A stretch of DNA of 64,000 nucleotides from Lumbricus rubellus. Taxonomy: Eukaryota; Annelida; Clitellata; Crassiclitellata; Lumbricidae. The translations under genes were made by a program, and so were the position numbers. Below the pieces are notes generated by a model, which worked only from the letters and a program-made list of their open reading frames with translations, made no database searches and was not told where the DNA came from. The stretch lies in the NCBI GenBank assembly GCA_945859605.1, contig OX243815.1, positions 22,856,684 to 22,920,683 of the forward strand, read 5' to 3'. How positions within the stretch are numbered: the stretch's first letter is position 1; every line of letters begins with the position of its first letter. Positions 1-12,420 of this stretch are shown in pieces.

Positions 1-480
1 CATTTAAGGTGCCATCTTAACAAAAATACCTGTACTTTTTCAGAGCCTCGTCAGAAACTTTTTGAATTTGCACATTGTAATGGCAGCATTTAAGGTGCCA
101 TCTTAACAAAATGCCTGTACTTTTTCAATGCCTTATCAGAAACTTTTTGAATTTGCACATTGTAATGGCAGCATTTAAGGTGCCATCTTAACAAAATGCC
201 TGTACTTTTTCAGAGCCTTATCAGAAACTTTTTGAATTTGCACATTGTAATGGCAGCATGTAAGGTGCCATCTTAACAAAATACCTGTACTTTTTCAGAG
301 CCTCATCAGAAACTTTTTGAATTTGCACATTGTAATGGCAGCATTTAAGGTGCCATCTTAACAAAAAATAGCTGTACTTTCTCAGAGCCGCATCAGAAAC
401 TTTTTGAATTTCCACACTGTAATGGCAGCATTTTAAGGTGTCATCTTTTCAGTGCTTACAAGAGTGGCCTAAGACTTGAA
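1..480. repeat. Tandem array, about 85-bp unit, five to six copies
   Basis: Units begin with a CATTTAAGGTGCCATC-like motif at 1, 87, 172, 257, 342 and 429, giving a period of 85-87 bp. The first five units are nearly identical; the last is degenerate and runs into diverged sequence to about 600. A single diverged unit lies inside the hAT-like element at about 23940-23985. The array is therefore probably an internal expansion within a related transposon copy whose left end lies outside the window. The short open frames here are shadows of the repeat. Confidence 0.9.
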
Positions 481-630
481 AAAATATACTCAATACTTTA
501 AAAAATATTTTTGTGGGAGTTTCCACACTGTAATGGTACCCTTTGAAGATGCTATTTTAGCAAAATAACTCCACTATTGATAAAAAGTGTTTTAGGATTT
601 CAATATAATATAATATATTTTTATATAATT
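481..630. repeat. Diverged transposon interior
   Basis: This stretch follows the same order of motifs as the interior of the hAT-like element at about 23985-24120: a CTAAGACTT block, then a TTTCCACA(C/A)-TAATGGTA block, then an AACAAAA-like block. I read it as a degraded, related element. There are no coding signals. Confidence 0.55.
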
Positions 631-1604
631 ACTAGCTGAACCCGGCCACGCGTTGCTGTGGCTGAAAAGAGGCTCCCCTTCCCCTCCCCCTCCCCTCCCC
701 CTCCTCCTCCCCTCCCCCTCCCCTCCCCTCCTTCTCCCCGTCCCCGTCCCCTCTCCCTTTCCCTACCCTCCCCCTCCCCTCCCCCTCCCCCTCCCCTCCC
801 CCTCCCCTCCCCTCCCCTCCCCTCCCCTCCCCTCCCCTCCCCTCCCCTCCCCTCCCCTTCCCTCCCCTCCCCTCCCCTCCCCTCCCCTCCCCTCCCCTCC
901 CCTCCCCTCCCCCTCCCCCTCCCCTCCCCCTCCCCCTTTCCCCCCCTCCCCCTTTCCCCCCTCCCCCTCCCCCCCCCCTCCCCCTCCCCCCCCCTCTCCC
1001 CTCCCCCTTCCCCCCCCCTTCCCCCTCCCCCTCCCTCTCCCCCTCCCTCTCGCGCTCCACCTCCCTTCCCTTTCTCCCTCCCCCTCCTCCCTCTCCCTCC
1101 CACTCCCCTTCCCCTCTCCCTTCCCCTCCGTCCCCCTCCCCTTCCCCCTCCCCTTGACCTCCACCTCCCCTCCCCCTCCCCCTCCGCTCCCTCTCCACCG
1201 TCTTTGTCCCGCTCCCTCCGCTCCTTTCTTCCGTCGCAGCGTCCATTCCAAGCCCAAAGGCCGCTTTGTGAAAAGGCCTAAAAGCGGCCTCTTTGGAAAA
1301 TTAATCGCGACTCGCTTATGACGTCATAGCACCGTACCTCATTGATGTTTCGTTGCTGTGTTTGGAGACGGCGTTTATGAAATCTCTGCAGCCGTGTGGG
1401 ACGTGTTTAGTTTGCAAATGGCGGACGAAGGGATTGCAAAGTTCACTTTTTGTGGAAACGGTTGGGTTTTTTCGGGTGAAAACATCTTAACACGCGGTTG
1501 AATGGGAATGGAAGGTGTTGTAAAATTTTCAAAACAATCGGTGGGTCACTTTCAGCGTGAAAATGCGACGAACATTTGGAAAGTTCATTTTTATATATAT
1601 AGAT
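631..1604 (+). mobile_element. Dispersed repeat with long CCCCT tract, copy 1
   Basis: It starts ACTAGCTGAACCCGGCCACG and ends in a TATATATATAGAT-like run. The same sequence recurs at 7546-8263. Between a short head and a unique 3' part lies a roughly 530-bp pyrimidine tract (about 672-1200) built of CCCCT/CCCTCC. The 3' part has a palindrome, GGCCGCTTT...AAAGCGGCC, near 1258-1290. Long open frames on both strands here are artefacts of the low-complexity tract. There is no transposase or reverse transcriptase, so it is a non-autonomous element of unknown class. Confidence 0.8.
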
Positions 1605-2460
1605 AATAAAAAATATCTTTATGTATCGAGTTCTGCAGCTCAGTTCTGCTGTTGCTGGGTTATTCTAATGAATTATATAACCGCAGAAGTGAATATAATA
1701 GTGACTTTTCATCATTATGGTCAGCTTATCCCTGTTTCCCAAAATGAACCTGAATTGCTGACCAAGATACACTTTCAGAAATCATATTTAATGGTACACA
1801 AACCAACCAAGACTAATAAACTACCGGTACCAAAATCAGGAAGCCACATGTAGTAATGATGTTGTGTTACTAGGTGTTCAAATATATAATAGGACCAAAA
1901 CATTTTGAAATTTGACAGTGTAAAATTCGAAGGATAGCACTGGAGAGAAGCCATTCAGTTGTACAAAATTAGTACTTGTACAAATATTAACAGTAAGTTA
2001 TACTCATTTTAGCAGGATTGTGTCATATAATCATAATAGTAAATAATTACTATAACCAAATAATAGTAAATAATATTACGGTATATTATATTGTAACAGT
2101 TCATGTAATGTGATGATGTAAACAACAGCTAAAAACTATTGTCATTTTGTCAAATGTTACTGGAGGGAAGTCATCTTTGTTTTTAGTTGGGCAAAAATAG
2201 TGTTTATACAAAATTAATATAGACAGTAAGTTAGCCTATACTCATTGTAACATGATAATATCATATATTATATTAGTAAATAATGTCATTTAAAATCATA
2301 TAATAGTAAATAATATCACGGTATATTATAACACTAAATAGTAACTAAAAAGCAATATCATTTTGTCAAATTTTTCTGGGGGGGGAAATGTCAATCCTGG
2401 GGGGGGGGGGGGAACTTTCCCCCCCCAGAGACGTCTAGATTAAACACTGTCAATTATATC
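1605..2460. repeat. Right part of a hAT-related copy, with internal 233-bp duplication
   Basis: Two diverged units begin with ACAGTAAGTTA at 1990 and 2223. Each continues through AATAGTAAATAATAT.ACGGTATATTATA and ends with CATTTTGTCAAAT. The block ending CTAGATTAAACACTG at about 2445 matches the same motif at about 24300 inside the 23737-24635 element. A G14-like run near 2398-2413 precedes a C8 run. No gene was recognised. Confidence 0.6.
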
Positions 2461-3139
2461 TTCCACGGAAACGATTTAAATGCCAGCTGGATACCGGCTG
2501 TGACAATAATTATTATGCTTTTAAAGTTTAAACGGCTTCGAAATTTGTACAGTACGTGCAGGACATTACCATGAGACTTGAGAATATGTTTTGATTCCCG
2601 AGCCTGAAAGTATTGGATCTAGTTCGTAAATTACTTGGATAAGATGAAATAATCAAAGGGTGAATAGTTGAAAATGGAATTTTTTAAAATTAGTTAGGCC
2701 TACACTAAATAAGAAAGAATGCTATGATTTTTATTGTCAAAAGATATATAAACAGAAATCAATTATGGTGCTACAAGACTATGAATTATAACAATAAGTT
2801 ATGGCCCATATGCACAACGGATATTATTATGTCAAAGTTCCCATGAAGATCGTTTAAAAAATGTAGTCCGTGAAACACACATTGTCAGCATCGCAACCAA
2901 TTACTGTAGGCCTAAGGTAACAGTTAAGTCTGCATAGGCCAAAATGTCTAACCTTATTAGAGTTAGAGGTGATGATTTTTTATTGTAAGAATTTGCGAGA
3001 ACAAAAATAAGAATAACGTGAACAGAGCAGGACATTACCATGACTATTGTATTCAAACAGAAGAGTAGGCCAATAAAATTTGGAAATGGTGACGATTGTT
3101 TTAAGACAGAAGAGCATAGGGACCTACGTAGATATGGTG
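2461..3139. other. Spacer without recognised features
   Basis: AT-rich sequence downstream of the SR-protein gene. I saw no coding exon, no RNA gene and no clear repeat boundary. Confidence 0.5.
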
Positions 3140-3275
3140 ACAATTGTCTTCAAACAGCACTATTTTAAAATCTCTAAGCCATCCTGCCACTTATTTGGCC
3201 AGCACACCTGAAAATGTATTGGGCGTCCTGGCACTTCTTTTGGACAGGTAAGGGGCGTCCTGGCACTTCTTTATT
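3140..3275. repeat. Degenerate copy of the 40553-40728 element
   Basis: It contains TTTAAAATCTCTAAGCC, TCCTGCCACTTATTTGGCCA, and two CGTCCTGGCACTTCTTT blocks. The same blocks occur in reverse complement at 40560-40680. No target-site duplication could be recognised at this copy. Confidence 0.75.
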
Positions 3276-3756
3276 AAAACTTTTGTCAAAAGATTGAATT
3301 TTGCATAAAGCAGAAGGACTAAGTTTCGGTGTTAGCCAATGTATTGCAGTGAAAAGCGAGAATGATCATAAAGCCATCTCCATAATTCGGAATTGATGGC
3401 CAATAATTAAATAACAGCAACCACATGAAATCCCTCAATGAAATCACGTACTTCAGATGCAGTTAAACAGACGAAAAGTATTGTTAAAGTAGGACCTACT
3501 TTGTAGGTGTATGGCATAACCACATTAACCATGTCCATTTTAATTCTATACACCACAACAAAACATTAAGAACATGAGACCACAAACGAAACTTCTTCAC
3601 GGTAATATGAATTAGAATGATAGAACTACGTGAGGAGACACATGAACAGAAATGGTGCAAAGAACAGAATGGTTGCAAACAACGCAAATTGTGTCTCTTT
3701 CGTTTAACGTCAAGTGTTACTCGATAATAATAGGTTTTCAAGTTCCAAGCGGCTTA

Positions 3757-6700
3757 TTACGACGAATCTTTGTCGTCTTTGGTCAAAACTTTCTCTGCGG
3801 TCAGAACTTTCTCTGCGGTCAAAACTTTCTCTGTGGACAAAACTTTCTCTGCACTTGTTGAGGCTTTTCGTGGCTCTTGATCTTCACTTCGAACAGAGAT
3901 GGTTCGACTGGAGAAACAAACACAAAAAAAAACAACGGTTTAGAAAATTTGTTCGTTGAGAATGATCGAAATTAAAAGTGAACAACTTTTAAAAGCAGTC
4001 TGTTAATTATGTCAACTGGAATACTTTGAGGGCAACAAAGTAACTGTAAAGTAGCACTTTCTTCACAGAAATTTTGGTTTATATGCAAAACAAACAGTTA
4101 CCATTTCCCAACCATGCAGTAACAGGATCCCAGGTCAGTCATAAATTAAGTATACGATGCAACTCCATCAACTGACAATTGTTGAAGGGGGGCTATATAA
4201 ATATCGATAATGAATGAACGAATGAATAATTGATCTAACGTTTGTTTAAGGCAAGTAGGCAACCAACATGTAAATAAGCTATTTTAAACCAGTTGCTGCT
4301 TCAAGTAAAACCAAACATTGGAAAATGTATTTCCTCAAATTAAATGCTGCAGGAGAGCAAACGAGCTTTTAATTAACAGGCTCATAACTTGAAGAATTTG
4401 TGATTAATTAATTAATTATTTCATCAGGTCTAACAGGGATAAAACAGAACAGCCTCAAACAAATTTGAACAAACGAATAAAATTCAAATTGAGATAAAAA
4501 CGCATTTGATTTACAATACATGGATGAAATAGCATAGCATCAAATAAATTACGATAAAAGTAAAAATGATCTCACAGCTCTTTCTTTAACCTCAAAAGAA
4601 TGAAAAAGAGAGCAGCAAAGAAGCCAAGATGAGAATAAAGCGCACCGTTTTTCTTTGCTGCTGCTGCCTGCCTCATCTTCTTCCTTCTCCTTGTGTCGCT
4701 TAGAACTTGATTGCTTTGAACTTTTATGACCAGACCGCTTCTCGTTCGATCTGTCCTCACTCGACTCCTTATTAGGCGACTTGGTTCTTCTCTTAGACTT
4801 CTTGTCACGTGACCGAGACCTTGACCTTGAACTTGCCGAACTTGAAGAGGGTCGACGTCTTTTGGGAGAGTATGACCTAAGACAGAAAAGTTTTAGACTT
4901 ATACAAGAACTTAAAGACGACATAAATATATTGATAATTTATTTTATTCCTGCATGTTTTAAATACCGATACTAATCTGTACCTATAACAAAATTGTATT
5001 ATCTGGAGTTTCAAGGCTTAGCATTGGTACTGATAATTTTTGCATTCAATTGGCATAAGTTTTACGTAGGCACAGAAATCATAAGAAATGTGCATATTCC
5101 AGAAGTTCACTTACAACCAAAAGAAATTTGAAATAAAATGTCAGAAAACCAGTGCTGAAATTGAAGCAGGTCCAAGCAGTTTTTCATGCACAGTAATTGG
5201 TCATTTAGTTGTGGCCTCAGAACATTTGTGTTCTGTTCCAAGTAAACTTAGTATAACGAATTACCAGTAGGTTATTTAAAAAAAATTAAGGACAGTTTAT
5301 TCATAACTGTTTCTATCTCTTATCCATCGCTTAAACCTCTGACCACTTAAAAAACTCTGACCACAGCAGAATCGAAAAATCGTTACTATATTTCCGAAAG
5401 TTCCCTGTTGTGACTGGGTAAACATTTCCACCAATGGAAGAATAAAAAATTTATTTTAATAATTCCTACAAGTGCACTAACCGCAAATGTGTACAAATGA
5501 TGCGATAAAAACCAACCGAATATACTTCAAATAGTTTTTTCACATTATTGCATCACGGATGTTGGCATTGCATCTCATGACTATTTGGAAGGAAGACAAC
5601 TAGAAATATCATTTAACTCAAAGCCAATCTAGCTATTTGTCAGAATCATGTTCAGTTGTAAGAAATTCCCAAATTGTGTGTTACCTAAGCCATAAACGTG
5701 GATGACAAAAATTTTAAGAACACGTCCAAATTGTGTGATTGCAATTGCGACACTTGAAATGAGATTCTGGAACAATCACCCTGAACGAATTGAACCCATG
5801 TCCCAAGCAAATACATGCATCATTCTCACTTAAACTTCAACAAAGTTGTACATAAGGAGCTTAACTACCTATGTACAGGGTGAACATAGGCTGCTCTCAC
5901 ACTCTCATAGAAGTCAAATTTAAGTGGGACTCCATTAGCAGGATGTTTAAAAAAGCCTGAAGTGGTGACTTTTCTTTACACATGAAGTCTTTGTACTCAA
6001 ATTTAACATCACTTAACCTAGCTAGCAAATTCATCACTATGTGAGGGGTCCTTAAAAGGTGCTATAATTATGAAGAGTCTTGAAGCATAAATACATAATT
6101 ATATACTTTATTATGGCTAATCCAGCTTTGACTCGACCTGGATATTATAACTGATGTTATCACAAATACTGACAAATGTCTATAACGATTTTTATCTAAA
6201 CAATCTCTGTTTAATGCACTAGTGCATGATCATAAAAATTATCTTGTAAAATAATATAAACCGGAATACTGAAAGGTACCGATGTTGAGAAGAAGGATGC
6301 TCCGCATCCCAATCACGTGTCAATCTAGATGATGTTAACATTGTCATACCAGTGCCTAACCAACGCACATACACAAGACCACCACGGTGTACCAGAGCGC
6401 CTCCGCAACACCATTTGACATGTGACAAGACAACAGTGCCCAAGTGCACAGATTAACATCGGCCATCACAACAAACACCCAGTCGATTCTAACTGCCATG
6501 TCATCAACCAATATGCTAAACCAGCCCTGGTGGAAAAAAATCAATTGCATTAAGCAAGTTACGTCAATTTAATAAACAGTCTACAAAGCATATATACGTA
6601 ACCAGTTTCGGTCAACAAAATGTACAATAAGACTGGCAGTTCGTTCAATTATCACTGTATGTTCACGTATAGAAGACCGCAACTGAGAAAGCAGTTATTC

Positions 6701-9700
6701 CAGTTTCTAAACAGCCCATGTTCATTTTATCCAATAATGACTAAATATGTGATTATTTTCATGAGACCTGCACCAATAAACATTTAACACAAGTGGAAAA
6801 AAGAGCTAAAGTTCTGCAAAACTGACAATGAATTCTCCTACCTTACACGCCTATCTGTTTGTAACAATGACCTTAAACTAAGAATTCCAACAGCAAACAA
6901 CAATGATGGCATCCTCAAACATTTGGCGACAAAGGTAGCAGACTTAATACGTGTTTGCAGCAAAAATATATGTTTTGAAACTCAAGCAATGATTCCCATA
7001 TCACATAAAATTAACTTACATGTGAAAAGGAATATTTTATGGACAATTTTCGTATGGGAAACTAATTTTTTCTGCATAAACCATTGTTGTAAAAGGTTCT
7101 AACATTATTAGCATAAGTGCTGTCCAAGAACAACATATTATTGGTACGCGAATAACATTGTCAATTCAACTAAAATTATACTAAAAATATATGCACTTAA
7201 TTTGCAATTTGCTAAGTAAGTATACATTAAAATGAATGAAGCGGCATAGAATAAAATCAATTGATACTACTAGTTAATTTTGAAACATTCAATACCAATT
7301 TGATGGAGTTACAAAAGCTGGAAAAAGCCTTAAAAAGTGATCTGATGAACACACAAATGTCTATGCATGTAGTGTAAATGACTTTACGGATGACTGGCTA
7401 CCCTGAGATTTCCAATCTTTAACATGATCACCATAATTTTCACTGTTAGTATTAGCTGCTCTATGCTTCCAAAGTTTATGCACTGCATGTTCATAATAAG
7501 CTTATCTAACATTGTCTTATAGAGACCTTTCTTCCATATAAATATACTAGCTGAACCCGGCCACGCGTTGCTGTGGCTGAAAAGAGGCTCCCCTTCCCCC
7601 TCCCCCTCCCCTCCCCTCCCCCTCCCCTCCTTCTCCCCCTCCCCTCTCCCTTTCCCTCCCCTCCCACTCCCCCTCCCCTCCCCCTCCCCCTCCCCCTCCC
7701 TCTCCCCCTCCCTCTCCCGCTCCACCTCCCTTCTCTTTCTCCCTCCCCCTCCTCCCTCTCCCTCCCACTCCCCTTCCCCTCTCCCTTCCCCTCCGTCCCC
7801 TCCCCTTCCCCCTCCCCTTGACCTCCACCTCCCCTCCCCCTCCGCTCCCTCTCCACCGTCTTTGTCCCGCTCCCTCCGCTCCTTTCTTCCGTCGCAGCGT
7901 CCATTCCAAGCCCCAAGGCCGCTTTGTGAAAAGGCCTAAAAGCGGCCTCTTTGGAAAATTAATCGCGACTCGCTTATGACGTCATAGTACGCCACCTCAT
8001 TGATGTTTCGTTGCTGTGTTTGGAGACGGCGTTTATGAAATCTCTGCAGCCGTGTGGGACGTGTTTAGTTTGCAAATGGCGGACGAAGGGATTGCAAAGT
8101 TCACTTTTTGTGGAAACGGTTGCGTTTTTTCGGGTGAAAACATCTTAAGACACGGTGCTATTTGAATGGAAGGTTTTGGTAAATTTTCACAACAATCCGT
8201 GCGTAGCTTTCGGCGTGGTAATGCGACGAACTATTGGAAAGTTTCATTTTTATTTATATAGATGGCAGTAATTTTTAAGGCATTTATCATACAGACGTAG
8301 AACTGCCTACTTTATTAATTCAATGCCAGCATGCATGGACCAAATCCATTGCAAAAGTTTTAATCAATCTGAAAATGTGAAAGATGGTTATAAATTAAAT
8401 TTCAACTTGTGCAATTCCAAAGTTAACGACAGCTTCAACTGAGAATATCCTGGTGAACAATAACTTGGTAAAATTCTAGTGTCTTGCTGAAACCAAGCTG
8501 AACTGGTGAAATTTTGAAGTTAATAAGTTTACACTAAAAACCTTAATTAGGATGCAACATATTTCAATTTCAGGAAGGCCAGGAACTTCAAATGGATGAC
8601 TCAAATTTCAGTACTTAGTCATATTTAAAATGAGCAACTTCATAATCATTTATCTTAGCTTTTGAAAAATTTCTAACATTTTCGAGTTTTGCTTTTTAAA
8701 ATCTAGCTCTAGATACGCAATATCAAGTTTAAATAGCTTTTAAGATGGGAGCCAAGTTTCCTAAATTTCAGACTACTATTCAAATACACCAGAACCTAAC
8801 TACAACATCTATAGTCTTTTGAAACTGAATCAAGTACTACCTTATAACAGTGTCATGTTTTAACGAGGTCATTTTCAACAGCTGGACTAAATTTTGAACC
8901 TATGCTCCAAACCATTTTATACCAGAATTGGCAACATAACAAAGTGCAAAAACAATTCTTGTTACATTAATAAATTATTTTGACAGGTGATTGCAGATAG
9001 AACTTTCAAACACCAACATTACCAATGGAAAGATGAAGCCAGAGTTTGAGAAGCCAATAACGAAATACTTAACCCAGAAACAAACAAAATAATATAACTA
9101 TTACAAAACTGATACATTTTTAAATCAACACAGCAGAGTGCATTTTGAACTGTATAAAAATATTCCAGGAAAAGTCTGTTACCTTCGACTTCGAGATGCA
9201 TAACAATTCCTGGACAGATGACCCCTATCACCACACTGGTAGCATCTGGCATCACCACTGTAGGAAGCACGTCGAGGGCCTCGAACCTCCACCCTCGGTC
9301 GTGCCAGACTCACACGAACACGTCTGCCACAGATTGTGCTACAAACAACGAACTTGAGATGAGATCCATCATGAAATTATGCAAAAAGTTAGAGATAATT
9401 TTAAAGTTCTTTCGTCCTCATGGCATTGATATTTCCATATCCTCTGCTCATTCAAACCATAACTGAATGCAAAGTTTGACCTTATCAATGACCATTGTCG
9501 ATAATAATATTTACGTAAATTTAAGCTGCATTACTTGTAGTTTGTTTAAAAGTTAAAGTCGCAGGCCCATTGGCGAGGCGCTCATCTCCTTTCCTAAGCC
9601 CTTGAGCCGGCAATGGACGAATCCCAAGGTCCTGGGCACGGGGCCAGTGATTTCCCAGGACTTGCTGTTTACTTCCCAGCTTACGCCGGTACCAAATTAT

Positions 9701-10427
9701 ACTGCTTGGTGACAGAGGCACGTGTGCGTGAACAACTTGCCCAATGTCGTTACCCGGATTAGAACCCGCAACCTTCCGCTCTGTGAGCGGACGCGTTACC
9801 GGTCCGCCACCAGGTCGCACAGAGGCAAAACATGTTTAAACAGTGTTGAACTAGTTTATCATGAATTAGCATTAATTAAATAAGAAATGATCAAGAATGA
9901 ACAATTACAAAAAAACTGATCAATAACAACAAAACACAAGGTTGGCAGTCTTGCTATCTAGAGTGTTGATAAATACTTCTCAAAATCACACTACGCTTGA
10001 AGACTGAAGCAACTACAATAACAAAATTCAACATACTGTAGTACTAATAATTTAATATCCATCAATTTAGTAACATCAGTTATCATAGCTGAGCAAGTCA
10101 CTAACATAACCATCATTATTATCACAACATTGATGACATAGATAAACAAAACAATAATAATATTTACCGGCCATTCATTGCACGCACGGCTTCCTCTGCA
10201 TCTTCTTTATCTCGGAAAACAATGAAAGCAAAACACGGTGGGATTTTTGCCATCCACACTTCCACCAACGGCCCAAACTTCTTGAATGTGTGCTCTAGGT
10301 CGCGCTCCGAACATTGAGCTGGTAGCTCCCCAACATGAACACGAACACCTTCGACTTCAGAAAACTCGCTACGACTGCGACTTCTACTTCGGCTGCTGCG
10401 AGAAGACGATCGACTATGTCGAGGCAT
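3757..10427 (-). CDS. SR splicing factor with RRM, CCHC zinc knuckle and RS domain (SRSF7-like)
   Basis: Coding exons on the minus strand are 10427-10168, 9338-9183, 4876-4646 and 3907-3757 (798 nt, 265 aa). All have GT/AG borders and all introns are phase 2. It is a nuclear pre-mRNA splicing regulator of the SRSF3/SRSF7 type. Residues 3-20 form an RS stretch before the RRM, which is unusual for this subfamily. The RRM spans about 28-98, with RNP2 VHVGEL (30-35) and RNP1-like CFAFIVF (65-71). A CCHC knuckle follows at Cys119, Cys122, His127 and Cys132, the arrangement seen in SRSF7/9G8. The RS/RK domain starts at about residue 136. The tail carries about four EKVLTA-like hexapeptides. An in-frame GTG lies two codons upstream, but the first ATG gives MPRHSRSS. 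Intron 2 is 4.3 kb. Family placement is firm; exact orthology is not. Confidence 0.9.
3778..3850 (-). repeat. 18-bp coding tandem repeat in the SR-protein terminal exon
   Basis: Roughly four copies of an 18-nt unit (plus-strand form AACTTTCTCTGCGGTCAA) encode a repeated EKVLTA/EKVLST hexapeptide just before the C-terminal KDDKDSS. The period is a multiple of three and the frame is kept. The peptide is not RS-like. Confidence 0.85.
4180..4232 (+). repeat. SINE/LINE 3' tail fragment
   Basis: GGGCTATATAAATATCGATAATGAATGAACGAATG matches the 3' tails at 44935-45003 and 55375-55442 (GCGCTATATAAAT followed by AATGAATG repeats). It lies in intron 3 of the SR-protein gene. Confidence 0.6.
4877..9182 (-). 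other. Long intron 2 of the SR-protein gene
   Basis: This 4.3-kb intron contains one recognised insertion, at 7546-8263. The rest is AT-rich with no exon I can support. Long introns of SR-protein genes often hide poison exons, but none could be identified by eye. Confidence 0.7.
7546..8263 (+). mobile_element. Dispersed repeat with CCCCT tract, copy 2
   Basis: Same head (ACTAGCTGAACCCGGCCACG), same 3' part and same palindrome GGCCGCTTT...AAAGCGGCC as the copy at 631-1604. The pyrimidine tract is about half as long (about 7587-7860), which accounts for the size difference. The two copies are otherwise very similar, so they probably moved recently. Confidence 0.82.
9550..9830 (-). mobile_element. 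tRNA-derived SINE in intron 1 of the SR-protein gene
   Basis: On the minus strand the 5' end reads GCGACCTGGTGGCGGACCGG (A-box region), followed by a B-box-like GGTTCTAATCC (plus-strand 9756-9766). Promoter boxes followed by an unrelated body are typical of tRNA-derived SINEs. It is not an intact tRNA gene: the stems do not fold into a full cloverleaf as far as I can see. Confidence 0.7.
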
Positions 10428-12028
10428 AGTCACGCGACTCAGATTAATGTGATTCTGATGACAGACTGCTCAACTGTACTAAAGAAGCAATAAAATCACG
10501 CTCTGTATGAAAAGAATTAATAAGTATGCAGCAACAATTAAACAGGACTGGAAGTCTTTATTAAACGTCATGTATTTAGCTGGAGCACATCAGTGCCCTT
10601 GGCAGTAAAGAACTATCATGTCTTGTTTACGTATCAAATGCACTGTAGTTCTTTAGGAAATAGAATAATATCTATGAAGAAAAATAAATGAATTATGGTT
10701 CAGGCCAAGAATCAAGAATACAAATGACTGCAATCTCTGTTAAACATGGTGCACCTGTGTGCCAGCACTATACAATATTTTACACGTGTCCCTTCACGTA
10801 ATCAGCATTTTTGTAATCAGCATTTTATCCACCAATCAGCATTACCACATCAGCATTTTAACCCAAGCAGATCAGCATTTTACCCGTGCCCATTCTTTGA
10901 CTATCTCCCATGATACGCTTGCCATATTGTCAAAATTTAGGTGATCATGGTGATGACCCTAAGCGATCCGATTTACTTTTACTTCGAACCTTCAATATGC
11001 TAAACCAACTTTTTTATCAGTTAAATGGCTACAAGACTATGGAGCCATTTACCTGGTTTTAAACCTCTCTTGCAAATTATTTTTGTAACGCTATATAAAC
11101 AAGAATCATCGAGGGGTGTCGCCCATTAACTAGGTACAATGTGGCGTGCTTAAATTTCTAAATCGCAACTCCTTACATGTATAATGGTCGACAAAAAATG
11201 AAAGGCAGCTGGATAATTTTAAAGTTAGATTTACTGTCAACGCAAATATCGGCCAATAAACACAATATTAAGTTTAATAAAATTTTGTCAGAGAGTCAAC
11301 GACACACCATAGAGCGTACTAAGCAATGAAAAGACAGCTTATCGAGTGAGTAAGTAAGCAAGGCATAAGCAAGCAACCAACTAATTAAAATGGAATTACA
11401 TACAAAAACAGTTGGATGATTTTACATAAAAAAAACGCATGGGCTTTGAGTGGCGCTTTAGAAGTTTGCAGATCACGATTCAATACTTCAGATTGATCAT
11501 TGATCACAGAATCCTTGAATCAAGGCGAGGTATAGATAACAAGATGAATACGAATACCTTATCTATGCTGTGGTCAAGGTGAAGAGATTACTCCAAACTT
11601 TTGGAGTGGAGTAAAAAAATAAAGATTCAAGGTCGATCAAATAGAATAAATGTTACGGATAGTTTGGATAGGCCCAAAGATTTTAGCATTCTGTTACAAA
11701 TCTTTGGATAAGCCATCATAAACATGAGCGCGAAAAGTTGAACACGTTATTTATTTATTTCAGAAATTTATATAGCCTCTATAATGATTAATAAGGTTAA
11801 AAGCACACCATAAATAACAAGAAAATATTGTTATTTATACCACAGTATAAATAATTAACAGTACGTCGATTTCGGATCTCGCAGTCGTCAGAATAAGTGA
11901 CGAGATCTAAAGCCCTGCCCACTGTAATCCGCCATTTTCGCAGCAAAGAACTCTATAGACAAATTACATTTGCTTTCGATTCTATGGTACAAACTACAAA
12001 TTTCGGTTTCCGGCAGCCGCCATATTAG
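10428..12028. other. Upstream region between divergent genes, first part
   Basis: It contains the presumed promoter and 5' UTR of the SR-protein gene (just above 10427). A short run of ATCAGCATTTT repeats lies at about 10801-10885. No coding exon was recognised and no TATA box could be assigned confidently. Confidence 0.5.
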
Positions 12029-12420
12029 TCGGGATTCATTAAAAGAACTGCAATGTACTGCCCGGACAAAATTTGCAACATGCTGGAAATAACAAATAAT
12101 GAAAGATAAGATAACAATATATCCAAAAAGTGAGCCCCAGCCTCTCAGATCTCCTGCTAACTCATTTTATTAGAGAAATTTGAGGACATTAAATCAATGG
12201 CATTTTTACTAAACGGCTTAATCTCGAAGCCGGGTTGCATTAAAAGAACTGCAATGTACTACGCGGGAAAAGTCGCAACAGGCTGGAAATAACAAATAAT
12301 TAAAGCTATAATAATAATATATTTTAAAAATGGTCCCCAGCAACTCAACTCTCACTCTGGGTTATTTTATAAAGAGAAATGTTATGGTGTACTATTAATA
12401 GCAATATACGATTCGGTGCT
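12029..12420. repeat. Diverged tandem duplication, unit about 200 bp
   Basis: CATTAAAAGAACTGCAATGTACT occurs at 12037 and 12238. Each is followed by a GGAAATAACAAATAATNAAAG block, a (G/A)(A/T)G(A/T)GCCCCAGC-like block and an ATTTTAT.AGAGAAAT block. The two units are therefore collinear copies about 201 bp apart. No coding potential. Confidence 0.8.

Noticed and set aside
621..1321. Long open frames on both strands (Pro/Ser-rich and Gly/Glu/Arg-rich)
   Set aside because: They arise from the CCCCT tract of a dispersed repeat, occur in several frames at once and recur in the second copy at 7384-7939.
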